From Rhea pennata (taxonomy: Eukaryota; Chordata; Aves; Rheiformes; Rheidae), in contig NC_084663.1 in the NCBI RefSeq assembly GCF_028389875.1, positions 117,141,801 to 117,205,800 on the forward strand: a stretch of DNA of 64,000 nt. Direction: 5' to 3'. Shown here one piece after another: positions 1 through 14,300 of the stretch (the stretch's first letter is position 1; each line of letters opens with the position of its first letter). The translations under genes were made by a program, and so were the position numbers. A model generated the notes under the pieces. The model searched no databases. It had not been told where the DNA came from and saw only the letters and a program-made list of their open reading frames with translations.

Positions 1-951
1 GTTACTGGATGGCGACCAGGGTCCAAACACTGGAGGGATGGGAGCTTATTGCCCAGTGCCTCAGGTATAGCAGTCCTGACACCTCAGCATGCATTAAATG
101 TGATTATGCTGGTGGTTAGTGTCTCCCCTTTAGGACCCAATTCTGTTTCTATGATATAGATGGAATTTCTTCTGGATGTTGATTGGTGCTTTGCTTGCAT
201 ATGTCAACACAGGGCTCAAATGTTGTAGTCATTCTTTAAGATTTCATGAAGCTGTCTTCTGAGCAACAGTCTCTCTTATCTTTTCCATTACTTTCAAATT
301 TGGTGTTTCTCTGTTCCTGTTAGCATTACTTGAAATATCTCTGCAAAATTCCCGGCAGACCTGGCATTTTTGTATCTTGAACATAAACTTAGGTTTGTTG
401 TTGATTCTTAAAGCCAACTGCATTGTTCTAAATGGGCTGATCAATTGCATTATTACTATGCTTTTCTGCAGGTATAGAATCAAAACAGTCTTACTGTGTA
501 CAGCCCAGGTTGCCAGTGTCTTTAAATCTCCTTAAAGTTGACCCTCTAAAGAAGATGTAGGTGTTATTATTGAAAGAAAGAACCAGGTAAAAAATGAAAA
601 GTGTTAGGAGGCACAGCATTGGTGTGTCTATCAGTAAGGCAACAGCACCCTGACACAAGGACCATGCCAGACAGGGGTGGGACAGCAGGAAACATAGCTA
701 ATTACTTACTCCAGTAATTCCAGATCCTGTGGGCTAGTCCAGCAAATGTCATCCCTGTCTCAATCAGTTTGATGTTGATTGTCAGGTTCCAGACGTTCTT
801 CTAGAGAAAATCACTGATGCTATCCTGCAGCATGTTATTGATAGTATGAGACAAGAAGGAACAGCATATGTAGGTAAGTAAGCATTCAATTGAAAAACAA
901 GGTAAAGTCATATCAAGGTACATTTCATTGTTACATTTGAATCCCAAATAA

Positions 952-984
<33 letters not shown>

Positions 985-3900
985 GTTCATTTTTTTCATG
1001 CAGTGTTAAGCCTGATGGTTTGGTTTATAGCTCTTCCTTTGGAGAGAAGAACTTTCACTTTTCTTCCACATGGCATGCATGTTAGAAGATTTATCACATC
1101 TGTTTTCTTTTCTTTTTTTTTTTTTTTTTTCCTTTTTGTAATGTGCAGAAACGGGAGGGATAGGCTATTAACTATAAAACAGAAACCTCAGCTGGAATGT
1201 AGGAAATCTGTAAACAGCATTAACCAATGGGAGCCTGCATTTGATTGCTATGACTGTTACTTTCAAAAAGAAATGAATTCCAGTAGCGAGAAGACACTCA
1301 ATGTGTAATCTTGAACTATAAAACATACTGTATTTTTTATTAAATAATTTTTATTTTTAAAATAGTTGCAACCAGATCCTTTGTAGTTCAAGGTATAATT
1401 TATACTTAAATTTGGTTGTACTGTTCACTCCTATATAAAGTAATAAAAATTTTCTTAAGATTTTGTCTTAAGACTATTTTGAAAAAGGGAGCTGATGCTC
1501 ACAGCTGTCATTTCATGCAAGTGACTGCTTTTGGTAATGAAAAATACAACATACATGCAGAGCTGGGTTCTAGTCTCAAAAGGTGCCAGGTATCCTCTGC
1601 TATTTGGTAACATTTTTTTAACAATTCTTGGATCATCAGTAAGAAATTAGTGAGTATTGAGCATTTTCAAGATGATGTTGGCGGACATGACGCTTTGTAG
1701 GGTTTAATATTTAACACTTGTCATTATCTGAGGATTAGTTTCCTGAATATACAATGAAAGGCCTGTTTTAGATTATCAGATATGTGTATTGCAGCAGAAA
1801 TTACAAAATACCAACTTCAGTAAGCTTTGGTTGTTTTTGATTGTTAGTATATGAGGTGAATTTTGGTTTGGTACTTCTGCCTGAAATTCAGAAATATTTA
1901 TACATAACAATAGAGCACTTTAAGGTAAAAAAAAACACCAAACCAACACAAAAGTAAGACCTGCATAATGGGAACTTTTTTTTAAATCCTTTCAATTCAT
2001 TTTGATTTCTGAATATCTGAACTTAAAAGGCTGTAGCAGAAGGCAGAACTTGCTTTCTGATGCAGAAAGATTGCTTTCCATTGAATTTAGTCTAAAATGT
2101 GATACAATACTCTTCATGTTACTGCTAGCCACTTTGTTGGCTAGTGTGGAATTACTATGGGTTGATTACAACTACTTTCGGAATCCCTACTGCTAATTCT
2201 TTATGGTTTGCAGAAATGCATCCAACATTCCAAGATACTTTGTTCCATGTTAAGGAATTATTGAAAAATAAGTGTTTAAATTCATTTGCTTGGCTGTATT
2301 CTTTCTGTTCAGGTGTGCTGCAAACAGGCTTAATGCTTACCAAAGATGGTGTGAAAATTTTAAACTTTAAATGTCAGTTTGGTGACCCTCAGTGCCAGGT
2401 GAGTGAGAGATCCTGGAAACTTAAAGATGCTTCATTTTTTGCCTCTGACTATTATAGTTTACTACTAAAGAAGGTGAGTAATCTGTTTGGATTTATGTCT
2501 TCTGTCTCCTCCACATGCAGATCTGAATGGGAATGTCTTAGACTATGTACATGGTAACTTAAAGTTTTAGCTAGTCAGCTTCTGTGAATTAATTAAAGAA
2601 TTTAACTTAAGTTAAGCTGTTGCTAAGATTTTATTTTTCTGGACGGAAACAGACTGAGGGGGGGGGCTAGATTCATATTCCTTCTACATAATCTCCCATG
2701 TTGTGTTATGAATTTCCACCTGTTGCAAGGAATTGCTGCAAATTAATGCTCACTGATATTTTCCAAATCTACAGATACAGGAAAATACAGCATATTCCGT
2801 TTGACAGATGCAGATCTTCTCTGTATACTGTTTTCTTTAAGTAACTTCTCTAAGTTGAATTTGGACAAGTTAGCAAAATAAGAATTAAATCCTATCACTC
2901 TCCAAATTGCTTTCAGGTAATTCTTCCACTGCTTAAAAATGATTTTTATGAAGTGATTCAAGCAACAATTGATGGCAAGCTCTGTAGCTTCATGCCTGCC
3001 TGGTCAGAAAATAGTACAGCTGTGTGTGTGGTCATGGCAAGTACAGGATACCCAGGAGACTATGACAAAGGCATGGAGGTAACAGGTAACCTCAGTAGGT
3101 GTTTACTATTTAATTTCAGCCTAGCACATCAATAAGTTGGCATTTACCTCTTCTCCCAGAAAGCTATATTGTTTTCCTCCATCCCCCTTCACACAGTCAT
3201 CAGAATCTGCCTTCATCCATCATTTTTTATCCTTGTGGAAGCAGTAGCTGTTAATATCATTTAACTGAAGTGCATGCCTGACCAAAGTAGCACCGGGTCT
3301 AGATGTTTAAAATTGCATCATTCCAAGAAGATCAGGTTGTAGCTTGTTGCTGAGATAAGAAGGTGGTGGAACATTATATCCTCCTAGAAAAAATCTGGTG
3401 AGTTCATATGGAATTCTTCCACGAACTGTACTGGAAACATAGACCACAGCATTGTATGCTCATAACTTTTCACTAGCTTTGTTTCCTCATGAGGTCAGCT
3501 TATCTTAGCTAGTGCTTGGCAAGGTGATAAGGATGAGACTTGGGAACCTATGGCTTTTTTAGTAGGAGTGATGTGTGCTTCTTCCATCATCTTGGTTTCT
3601 TCCCTTGTGCTGGCCAGCCAGGGCTGTTAGATGGTGGGCAGACAAAAGCATGTGCTGCTGTGTAACACATGTAAAAGACAGGGAACCCTTACAGGACCTC
3701 CAATGTATAGGGTCTGAAGAGCTTTTGGGAAGGTGGGCATATGGACCTTAGATTTAAATTTATTTTTGGGTTAAAATTAAGTTCTTGTGTTTTGATACAT
3801 CATCAGGATTTTTTTTTTAATGAGCTGGTTTAAAAAATAGAGGGAATTGTTGCAGAGCTATTTACTTCTCTCCTTAGTTTCTGCCTTGCCAGTCCAACCC

Positions 3901-5468
3901 TATGCAATTGTGCAAAACATCCCAGAGAGCTGGTCTTTTATCAAGACCACTTTATTTTTTTTCAGAACTCCAGTTGCCCTATATCAGCCAGACAGGAAGT
4001 CATATTACATTATTTTTCCCTTTGTGAAGTTTTCTGCTGTCATTTTTTTTTCCTCCATCCTCCTCTTCTACTTCAGTCACTGACTGTAGTTTGTTTTGTC
4101 AGTGATAATCTGGGAAATTGTGCACTTCTGTAACTAAAGCCCTCCCCCTATAACTAATTCAGCTCCTCCCTCAGTGAGCTACCTTTCGCTAGTAACACTC
4201 AGGAATTTAGCTTCTTTCAAGTTGGCATTGCTACCTTTAGGAGTGAGATGATAAAGACTCCCTTGCTTGTTAACCACCAAAAAAGATGGTTAAAACAATG
4301 AAATTCAGTCCACTCTTTCATTATTATACTTCTGGCCCCTAGAATTGTAGGAGGTTTTCATTTATTTCTGTTTTTTCACCTTGTGAAAAAATTCCACCCC
4401 ATTTCAATAGGTTAACAGTCATTTTATTCTGCAGTATTCATTAAAACATGATGGGAAGGAGTTAGGTTTACATTGCAGCAAGGCCAGTTAAGGCTCAACT
4501 TTGACCTTGTCAGGGCAGTGATACAGTAATGCAACACACAGTACCTTCAGCAAGTATGAAGGTTCCTTTTCTTAATTCGTAAAATCTGTCTAGCTGATAG
4601 CAAGGGGAAAACTGTACTTTTTTTCCAGGGATTGGAGCAGTTCCTCCCTTCCCCTTATCATCTTAAAATATGAATCAAAAACAGCCAAAACCATGAGCAC
4701 TTTTGCTTTCCTGTAACAAGAAAGTACATGGAAATAGAAATTAAAAGAACAAAATATGTCATTAGTTTTAGCCATCAGACAACTACCTGCAAGTATTTGC
4801 AGAGAATCAATTGCAAATGTGGTGGGGAATTGTGTGGCGTGGGCACAGCAGGACACTTTGAGCGATGCTGATATAACGTGAACACTAATGATTTAATATC
4901 CAGGAGAAGAGAGACTCCGAGTAGTAAATTCTTATGAACTGATGACTGATCTCACACAGGAAAACCTTGCACAAATTACTCATAATATTCAGCACAATTT
5001 TGCCTCTTTGATTCCCTATTTCTGTTCGTGTGTGATCTGTGTCCTGGATGGCTATCTCAGAAGATAGGCTCTGGGCCAGTGAACTGGGATACCCTTCCCT
5101 GGGTAGTGTTTCTCAGGGGAAGGTGGAAAACTTCATTTTTCTTGTCCCTTGAGTGAAGAAAGGACTTGAATCTTCACTGCTTTACCAACATTATATGCAA
5201 TTCAAAGTATTCAGAGAGCTCCCTTTGCTTCTGTAGGGCTGCTTCAAGCCAAAGAGTTAGGGCTGCAGGTGTTCCATGCTGGCACAACGCTGAAGGACGG
5301 CAGAGTGGTGACAAGTGGTGGCAGAGTCCTCTCTATCACTGCTGTTAAGGAGGATCTGATGAAAGCCCTGGGAGAAGCCAACAGGGGAGTAGCAGCCATA
5401 CGTTTCAAGGGTGCCACTTACAGGAAGGACATCGGCCATCGGGGTATACGGCTTCTCAAACAGTCTCT
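1..5468 (+). CDS. GART-like paralog, GARS-domain exons (6 partial to 10)
   Basis: The first 64 bases end an exon with [15 protein letters not shown], nearly the same as GART exon 6. Exon 786-873 reads [15 protein letters not shown]. Exon 2313-2398 reads [15 protein letters not shown] and then [13 protein letters not shown], where GART has [13 protein letters not shown]. The two expected metal ligands are therefore changed (Glu to Asn, Asn to Lys), along with Arg to Gln and Glu to Gln. Exon 2917-3085 ([27 protein letters not shown]) and exon 5237-5468 ([25 protein letters not shown]) remain close to GART. Exon lengths 88, 86, 169 and 232 equal those of GART. Read-through of the last donor would add 12 residues before a TAG at 5503-5505. 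Confidence 0.95.
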
Positions 5469-8400
5469 GTATGTAAGCAAAGGCACTAGCAGAAATAGAT
5501 GCTAGTCCGAAGTTTTATGTATATTGTTTGTATTTGCGTGCTGGATGATGATCTGTGCAGAAAATGTTACTATTACTGCCAGCATGCCATTTCCTCTCTG
5601 CAGAGGTCTGATATACAAGGAGAGATGTGTGGAAGCTATAACCAGTGATGCTTTGATTCATCAGCCAGCCACATCAGTTGCAAGTGGTACCAGATCAGGT
5701 AAGATTAGAAATGGTCTTTGAATTTTCTCAGTATACTGAATGAAACAGGACTTTCTTTTTTAGGATTTTTCAGATGATCTCCTAGCAATGAAGCAGAGCT
5801 TGAGAAAATGGGCTGGAGTCACCACTAAAAAAGCAAGCTCTTGTTGTTTCTTTGTTATCCTTCTTCCTTTGCTTAATTAAAGCAGTTGGCTTTACGGAGG
5901 GGTTATTGCAGTTGTCCAAGAGAAATCCAATGAGCAGAGTAACTCATGGATTAATGGAGTGGTTTTGTACATCACTGGACAGAAGTGGTCCTACCAGTTG
6001 TATATATGTGTATAATATCCAAGCAGTTGTCAGAGTGTGGCTAACAGTCACTGAACTTGTAATTTGCTCTTCAGATTGTGGCCTTTACTCTCAGCAATGA
6101 TCCACTGAGGAAAATTTCTTACTTTTTTTTTCTCCTTTGAAAAATGAACTACATAAAAAAGACGAGCTGTTAACAGTTTGGTGAATGCTTTAACCTTTGC
6201 TATATACAATCAATAGGTCAGAAATACAGAGCAATAAAGATCTAGTTAGAACATCATGAAATACGTGATTTTGAGGTCTATGCTTTGTAAAGCCATGTGT
6301 TTCTGTCAGTGGGCACAGTACTGTCAGTGGGCACAGTGGTGTCTTCCTCAGGCAATCATGATTTGTAGTATTTGCCTTGGTGAGTGTTTCGGGTTTTTTT
6401 GTTGTTTGTTTGTTTCCTTTAAGAATGATCCCTCATGTGTTTGTGCTTGGCAGGCTGTCATTCAGAAGTAAGAGGATTTGCTGGTTTCTTTGACTTGAAA
6501 GCATCTGGTTATGATGATCCTATCTTGGTATCTCGAACTAAAGGCCTTGGACCTAAACTGCAGGTAACTCGCGACTTGACTGTAGCAAAGCTGACGTTAG
6601 CTTCTGAGACTGTTTTAAATGCTGCACCCTTGTGAACATTAGAAAGACAGTACAGGTTCACCACATTGGTCCATCACCATTTGAACTTTGTAGATGGTAT
6701 TTAGGCAAGTCCTGTGCTTATGTCATTGATAATGTGGAGGTTCTGGATATTTCATGATGGAATGATAATAATATATTTAGCGAGGCATTGAGGAACTAAG
6801 AACCAGAATTTCTGCTATGAAACAGAGGATCCATTGGCTTTGAGAAAGGCGAGTTCAGAGAGGAGTTGGTACAGAGAAGCGCTAAGATGATTACCATCAG
6901 GCTGAGCTTAATAAATTGTATGCAGAGAGGCAGTATGATTGCCTCTGTCATGGCACAGGGGGGAAGGATGGGGGAAGGAGACAATGAAGGGGAGTGGAAA
7001 CCAATAGCTAAAGGATGCTGATTATACAAGAACACACAGGACAAGTCGAGCCAAGAACATATTTGTAATGGAAAATAGAAGGAGGCTTTCAGCTATCAGA
7101 GAATGGGATATATGAAGCTGCCTTTCACTAGTCAAGCACAGCAACTTAACTTCTTTCAAGCTGGTGTTTATGCATGTAGAAGCGAGATGATGTGGTGTGG
7201 CTTCCTGCAGCAGTAGGAGAGTGCACATAATAATCCGGAAGGTCTTTTCCAGGTTTACGTTCTTGAACGCCTCTGAGCATGACAAACTGATTGTTACTGG
7301 CTCTTTGGAGTTGTTGTTCCTTAGGCTTGGCAGAGAGCTGTTCCCAACTGTGTTTACACAGACTCTTCCCAAGACCCTTCCTCAGCCAAGAAAAAGTTGG
7401 CTGGTGCCTGTCTGAATTGTTACTGGATCAGTGGGAGATAGATGTTACAATACAATAAAAGATGTGGGATGACCGGTTTCCATAGTGCTTCTAAATCCAC
7501 GAGCCCGTGAAAGAAATCAGGCTTGTAAAGCAAACTCAGACTTTGTTTAGGTACTAATATGTTGCCATTTTGAATCTGATGAAGTCTTTATCTGCATTTT
7601 TTTCTCTGCCCATTTATATGTACTGAACCTTTCTGTGCTAGTTTAACTGTGCTGAAGGAATTGTATCGGTAAAAGGTAGCTACCCAGGGAATTTATCTGT
7701 ACATATACAATCTTTGTCCTATGGTAGCTAACAGTGATAAACTGCACTGTGCAAGTTGTGTGGCAGTGTATCTACATCAGCAGTTGGCACAAACAGAACT
7801 ACTCTGGTGTATCCCTGGCAGTGTGAAAACCTCTATTACAGTTGTGTAAGTGTCACTACTTTAGAGAAACCTTCAATAACATCTGGATCAGGTTTCATTA
7901 TTGGTAGGCTGCAAACACCCTGGTAACTTTTTCTAAAACTCAATAGCAGCCTTCCTGAGGGAAATAGGATATTGCATTGTGGAAGACCTGTCTTTCAAGG
8001 GAGCTTACAGGCCAGGCCTACATTACCTTCTACAACATGAGATGCTTAGGGTCAAAAGACTCCTTGAGGAGGATGAGACTGGAGAATTACCTACCTTATG
8101 AACTTGAAGAAGAAAACTACTTAATGATATTCTTCGAGTTTTGCTGTGTAGCCCAGTGAAATTAGTAATTAAAAGTACAGCAAACACACAGTGATGAGCA
8201 ACCTGGCCTTAATTTTGGAAATTGCTAGGATGTATTGTAGGTTGTATGCCCCAGGAATTTCCAATTGCTTTTAGACATCTCATTCCAGATTGACATAATA
8301 TTCCAAAAAACAAGCAAACAACACAAAATGAGAATTTCTGGGTAAGTGGAGCTAATATTTGAATTAATGTTTCAAAAAAGAGGTTTTTTTCTCTGCAAAA

Positions 8401-11291
8401 AAATAAGTTGGTTTATCTACATTTAAACTAGATGATCTACTAACTATCTTTTGTTTGTATTTTCTGTTGTGATTCTTAGCAGGGAAAAGAAGATTCCTGC
8501 TTAAATGACTGACCGATGTTTATTTGATAAAGAGTCTGATTTTTGCATATCTTTTGTCACCTCTGCTGGTTTCCTCCATGTTTTTCAGATTGCACAAGCA
8601 TGTAAGAAACATGACACCATAGGTCAGGACCTGGTTGCCATGTGTGTCAATGACATCCTGGCTCAAGGAGCAGAGCCGCTCTTCTTTCTCAGCTATTTCG
8701 CCTGTGGCAAACTTGATGTTGAAGTGACTCAAACAATCAAAGGAGGAATTGCTGAGGCTTGCAAAAATGCTGGATGTGCTTTTTTGGGTATGAACACTCC
8801 TCCTTTCCTTTGAGTTTCTAAGTTTCTGATGTTAGTGAAATAAAAATTGTGGGCAGAAGCAGTATGTGGCATTAAACTGATTGGTTTGTATTTAGGAAAA
8901 GCAGGCAAGCCTTTAGGTTCAAACTCTCCTTCATCTTTAAAATGGGTCAGCAGGGAAAAATGGATAATTTTTGCCATTCACGTATTTGGATCCTTACTCC
9001 TCCATGCTTACCCTTGTACAAAGGAGAGCCTCATATTCTTAAAGTGCTAATATTTTTCACTCCCTCTCTGATGTTTGCTCATAGCAGAGAGCTATCAGAT
9101 AAGTAACATTAAATTAAAAAAAAAAAAAAAAAGAAGTTTTGGTAACTTCACGAAGCTTTGTTTTGCTGAAGCCTTTAAGTAAGAAACCAAGAAATATTTT
9201 TAAAAGGTGTCTGAATTTGCTTGGTTACGCATCTCTGCAGCAGTCCTGGATATATTACTTATTTTACAAGATGCCGTAGATTTAAAGTTAATAGAAAACA
9301 CATTTATAGTCCGTACTGACTGCTTTCTCTCTCCACTTAGGCAGGGAGGTGGCTGAGATAACTGGCATGTATTCTTCTGGAGAGTACGATCTGGCTGGCT
9401 TTGTTGTTGGTGCAGTGGAGCGAGGGCAGATGTACTTGGGACTGCAGAGAGCTGATGAGGAGGATGTGCTTATTGGACTAGCTTCCTCTGGGGTTCATGG
9501 CCGTGGCTTTAGCATCATAAGAAAGATTCTCCTAATGTCCTCCTTACGCTACTCCTCTCCAGCTCCTGGCGGATGTAGTGGCAAGACTCTAGGTATAATA
9601 TCTTTCTTAAAAGTAAACCTGTAAGTGAATTGCGTTGAGACATTTTCATAAGCAGGGACTGCCAAGGGTTGCTTGTTTCACTGTTGGTTATATTAGTCAG
9701 TTTTCTGGGTAGGTATATAGTCTTACTTCCTCAGTTTCGGAAGAGTGGATCAGCAGTGTTTGCCACTTCCTAGGGCCGTCTGCCTCAGAAAGCAGACGGG
9801 AACCTGCTCAGAGAAGCACTCCCACTAAACACATACAGTCTTTTAAGCAAATTGATTGCATTATTGCTTACATTTGCAGGAGAAATACTGCTGACTCCAG
9901 CAAAAATGTACAGTCAATCTCTGCTTCCTGTCCTTCGCTCAGGGCACGTGAAGGCTTTTGCCTTTATTGCTGAGGAGGGGTTGCTGGAGGGCATCCCCAG
10001 AATCCTGCCAGAACATGTCAGTGCAGTCCTTGGTAAGTATCAAACATGAACGTTTCTGTTTGACAACATTTATATATAGCATGGACTTGATTTTTCAATT
10101 CGGTTATAAAGGCACTTAAAAGTGTATGTCTATAGAGTTGGAGACTGAATGACCCAAAGTTAATGCCTTTCCAAGCAGTATACCCCAAACATTCCTATTT
10201 TAAGTAAGTATTAGCTGAGAAGTATCACTTCCTTGTTGGAGAAAGGAAATTTGAGGACAAATTCAGTATGAGCCAGCAATGTGCCCTTGTGGCCAGGAAG
10301 GCCAATGGTCTCCTGGGGTGCATTAGGAAGAGTGTTGCCAGCAGGTCGAGGGAGGTGATCCTGCCCCTCTACTCAGCCCTGGGGAGGCCTCATCTCAAGT
10401 ACTGTGTCCAGTTCTGGGCTCCCTAGTCCAAGAGAGACATGGAGCTACTGCAGAGAGTCCAGCGTAGGGCTACGAAGATGATCCGAGGGCTGGAGCATCT
10501 GTCCTATGAGGAACGGCTGCGAGAGCTGGACCTCTTCAGCCTGGGGAAGAGAAGACTGGGGGGGGGGGGAATCTTACCAATGTCTATAAGTACCTGAAGG
10601 GAGGGTGTCAAGAGGATGGGGACAAACTCTTTTCAGTTGTCCCATGTGATAGGACAAGAGGTAATGGGCAAAAACTGAACCGCAGGAAGTTCTGTGGTTC
10701 CTGACCATGAGGGGGAATTTCTTCTCTGCAAGAGTGATGGAGCCCTGGCACAAGTTGCTCAGAGAGGTTGTGGAGTCTCCTTCTCTGGAGATCTTCAAGG
10801 CCCGCCTGGATGCAACCCTGTCTAACATGCTCTTGGTGACCCTGCTGAGCAGGAGGGTTGGACTAGATGATCTCCAGAGGTCCCTTCCAGCCTTACCGAT
10901 TCTATGATTCTGTGCTAAGTAGCTCCTCTAGGACAAAATGAATTCCTTGTCAAGACAGTTTTGAGTCATGACTTTTCTTTAAAATAAACATTAGGAAATT
11001 GTTCAGAAAGTGCTATCACTCCACTTCTTTAAATGTGTCTATATCTCCCAAATGTTTTGCCTAATATCAGTCAAGTTTTCCAGGAAAATTGTGGTCTGAT
11101 GTAGCAGCTTGCCTGTGCAATTTCAGGTGGATTGATTTCAGCTGGACAAAGTGTGGGTTTCAAAATCAGGCTTGCAGTGGTAAAGATCTTGCATCAAACT
11201 TAACTGTGGAAAAAATAAACATCTCTCTATGCTGTAATTTCTCTCAGCCAGAGCTAACAGTAATTTTGCCTCTGCTACTGAATAGCTGAGC

Positions 11292-11339
<48 letters not shown>

Positions 11340-14300
11340 AGAAGCAGAAAAGCTAAAGACAAACCAAAAAGATAAGAAGCAGTGACAGAAGAGAAGACAG
11401 AAAAAAAATCTGCTCCACATACAAACCATTGCACTGATAGCTTACAGATAAGAACTGCCTCTGTAAAAGTCACAGTGTGAGTCATTTAATGGGATTTTAT
11501 GGTAGGAGAGAGCTTCCCCAATGCTAAAACTTTCATCCTGGTTTCTTTGAGAAACTTGATTTGTTTAGCATCCCCAGATCTACAAAAATCAGGTCTCAAG
11601 CAACAGATTACCATCTGACATTGTTAGCTAGGGTAGAAAATTCTGTTGCAATTGAAATTGGAAAAAGCATTCATAAGTTCAAAATAGTAAAAACAAATGT
11701 GTTTGTCAGAGGTCTAGATCTTGCAGGTGAAGGAGGGTGTGTGTCCGTCTTTCACTAGAAAGAAATTAGAAAAGGGGTAAAATAAACCCAGGTTACTAAA
11801 GTGTTGCTCAGCTTACTAGTGCCTGCAACCACAGACAAGATACCAAGTTCTATTGTTAGAATTTTCTAAAATGAAATCAAGATGGCAAATATGTGGCATC
11901 AGGCTTTCCACAGACAACCTAAGGCCATTCCTGCATGAGCAGGGTCACTGTAAAATCCCCTTCTTGCCTCCCATCCATGTGTAGATCACTCTGTCCCCTT
12001 GCATTCTGCAACCTAGCACAGCCTCAAAGGCCTCTGGTGAAGTTCCAGGTCTGCAGTCAGATTTGCTCCCACTCAGCCACTGAGTTGAGGTTCTCAGGTG
12101 TGTTGATGGGCAGACTGGAGTACACACCCTTGCACTAACTATTGATTCTTTGAAACAGAAAAGCAGGAACTGCCTAAAGAGTTCAAAGAAGCCAGAGATT
12201 ATTTGTCCCACAGCAACTTTATGTCTTATGGAAGAGGTGCTGGTGATCTGTTACTTGGTCCTTCTGACTGATCAGGAATGAGTGCATTTTAGTTCACCAT
12301 CATTTCCTACATGCTCTCATGACAAAGCCTAGTGAAGTCTTAGCTTGTGTAAATTATATCTAGAAACCTCTAGCTAAACAGCACCCATAAACTTGAGTGG
12401 AAATTGGCTAGTGTCCTCCTTGGGCAATACTCTTAAAACAAAGAGTTAGTCTCTATCAGCTCCTATATGATACTGCTGTCAATGTATATGATAAAAAGTG
12501 GATAACAGAGAGTTTTACTGACCCTGTACGAATTTTAATCTTTTCAGATGCTCTCAGCTGGAAGATTGCTGACATATTTTGCTGGCTTTACAAAGAGGGA
12601 AACCTCTCTGAGGAGGAGATGGCTCAGACATTTAATTGTGGGATCGGTGCAGTCTTGGTTGTGCAGAAGGAGCTGGCTGAACATGTTCTAAAGGATATAC
12701 AGAGGCATGAGGAAGCCTGGCTGATTGGGAAAGTTGTTGCCCCTTGTCACACAGGTTAGCAGGAGTTCTAACTGGAAATGAAGACAAAAAAATGTCAGTG
12801 ATACATGGCTTCATTCTCCTGTTACCGTCTTCAGAGGGATTTTCACTGGGCCTTTAGGGATGCAGTTTAATTTGTATGTCAATACAGGGTAAGTTGTTTT
12901 AGAGTGTGATTGTATAAGGTGCTGACCATTTCTTGGGAGGTGCCGGTTGTGCTCAATTTTGTAGGAGGACAACCTGAGGAGTCCCTTTATTGCAAGGTTT
13001 GTGTAGTTCAAATCTTTTCCCTGACATTCACTAGGGTGGAAACTACTTGGCACCCATCACATGCAGATTTCATTCTTAAATAGAGTGAGAAGTGAATAAA
13101 TTGTTACCAGACTAATGTTACTTGAATAGTGTGTTATCTAGGTCTGCTTGAGACTAGAGTCTGTATACAGGACTTACATTATTTATTGGATTATATTCTA
13201 CCACAATCACTGTAATCAACTCACCTCCTTTCCAGAGGTCTGAAAACCTCCAACTCACATGGATCCTGCGTAAAGATAAAGGCTAGGCCATAGTTGTCTA
13301 TAGTCATATATGATAGTAAGTGTTTGCTCTGGTATGTCCACTGACTGATGTTCAGCAAGACATAAGGGAAAATCCCTCTGGTCCCGGAGCAGTTTGGGGT
13401 GCTGTTTGGGCAGCCAAAAGGAAACCTCAGCTCTCTCAGCGTCATTTTAGTTTGAATATGCAGTGTGAGAGAAGAAGGAAGGCAAGTGTAAAAGATGGGG
13501 GGAAGCCTTTGAAAGATTTTGCTATACATAGGTCCTTGCAGATGATTCTGCAAGTGAGTATTACAGAAGAGGTTAGCACAACTACTTGTGTGAGTTGGTT
13601 TGAGTAGTAAATGTTTCTGTGGTGAGTTAGCATTTGCATAATTTGCATTGAAACTTCTCATTATTGAACTATACAATGTAGATTTTGCTGGGAAAATAAA
13701 ATCTGAGGTATTTTACTTGTAACACTTTCCTCACGTGTTTGAAGGAGGTTCTCGCGTCAAAGTCAAGAATCTTCTTGAAGCTCTACAGCTGAGCAGCCCC
13801 CAGCGTTTGCTGAATCATGCTGATGTAGAGAGTCCACACCAGCCCAGAAAGAGCAAAGCTAAGGTAGCTGTTCTCATCTCTGGAACAGGTGAGCTTGCGT
13901 TTATCATCGTACAGGAAAATACTCCTACAAAGGAGAGGTTGAATTCAGCCCTGATGTAGGTGCATCCACCTTCACTTTTTTTCCAGTGGAATCTATGGAA
14001 CTGTCTAGAACCAGGGCTGCATTTGGACCAGAAGTCTAGAAGCTAACAGATGAGCATTATTAGTACACAAATTCCTTAGTCCTCTTCTGTTTGCTCAGTT
14101 GTTGAAAACAAGATTTTTGTGATATAAACAGAACTGAGAGCCACTTCTCTGTGATGTAAACACTCATCTATTTAATGAATGTTTATTCTCTCTTTATTTG
14201 AGGCACAAACCTTGCAGCACTCATCAGTTATGCAAAAGAACCAGGCAGTTTTGCTGAAGTTGTTCTTGTCATCTCCAACAAGTCTGGAGTAGAAGAACTA

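Noticed and set aside
2144..2557. 137-residue open frame as an independent gene
   Set aside because: It simply reads through the paralog exon at 2313-2398 into flanking introns. Only the exon part has homology.
11138..11485. Phe-rich minus-strand open frames
   Set aside because: Produced by translating the A46 tract.
13221..13676. 151-residue minus-strand open frame
   Set aside because: Longest antisense frame in the left part, but intronic to the paralog with no recognisable domain.
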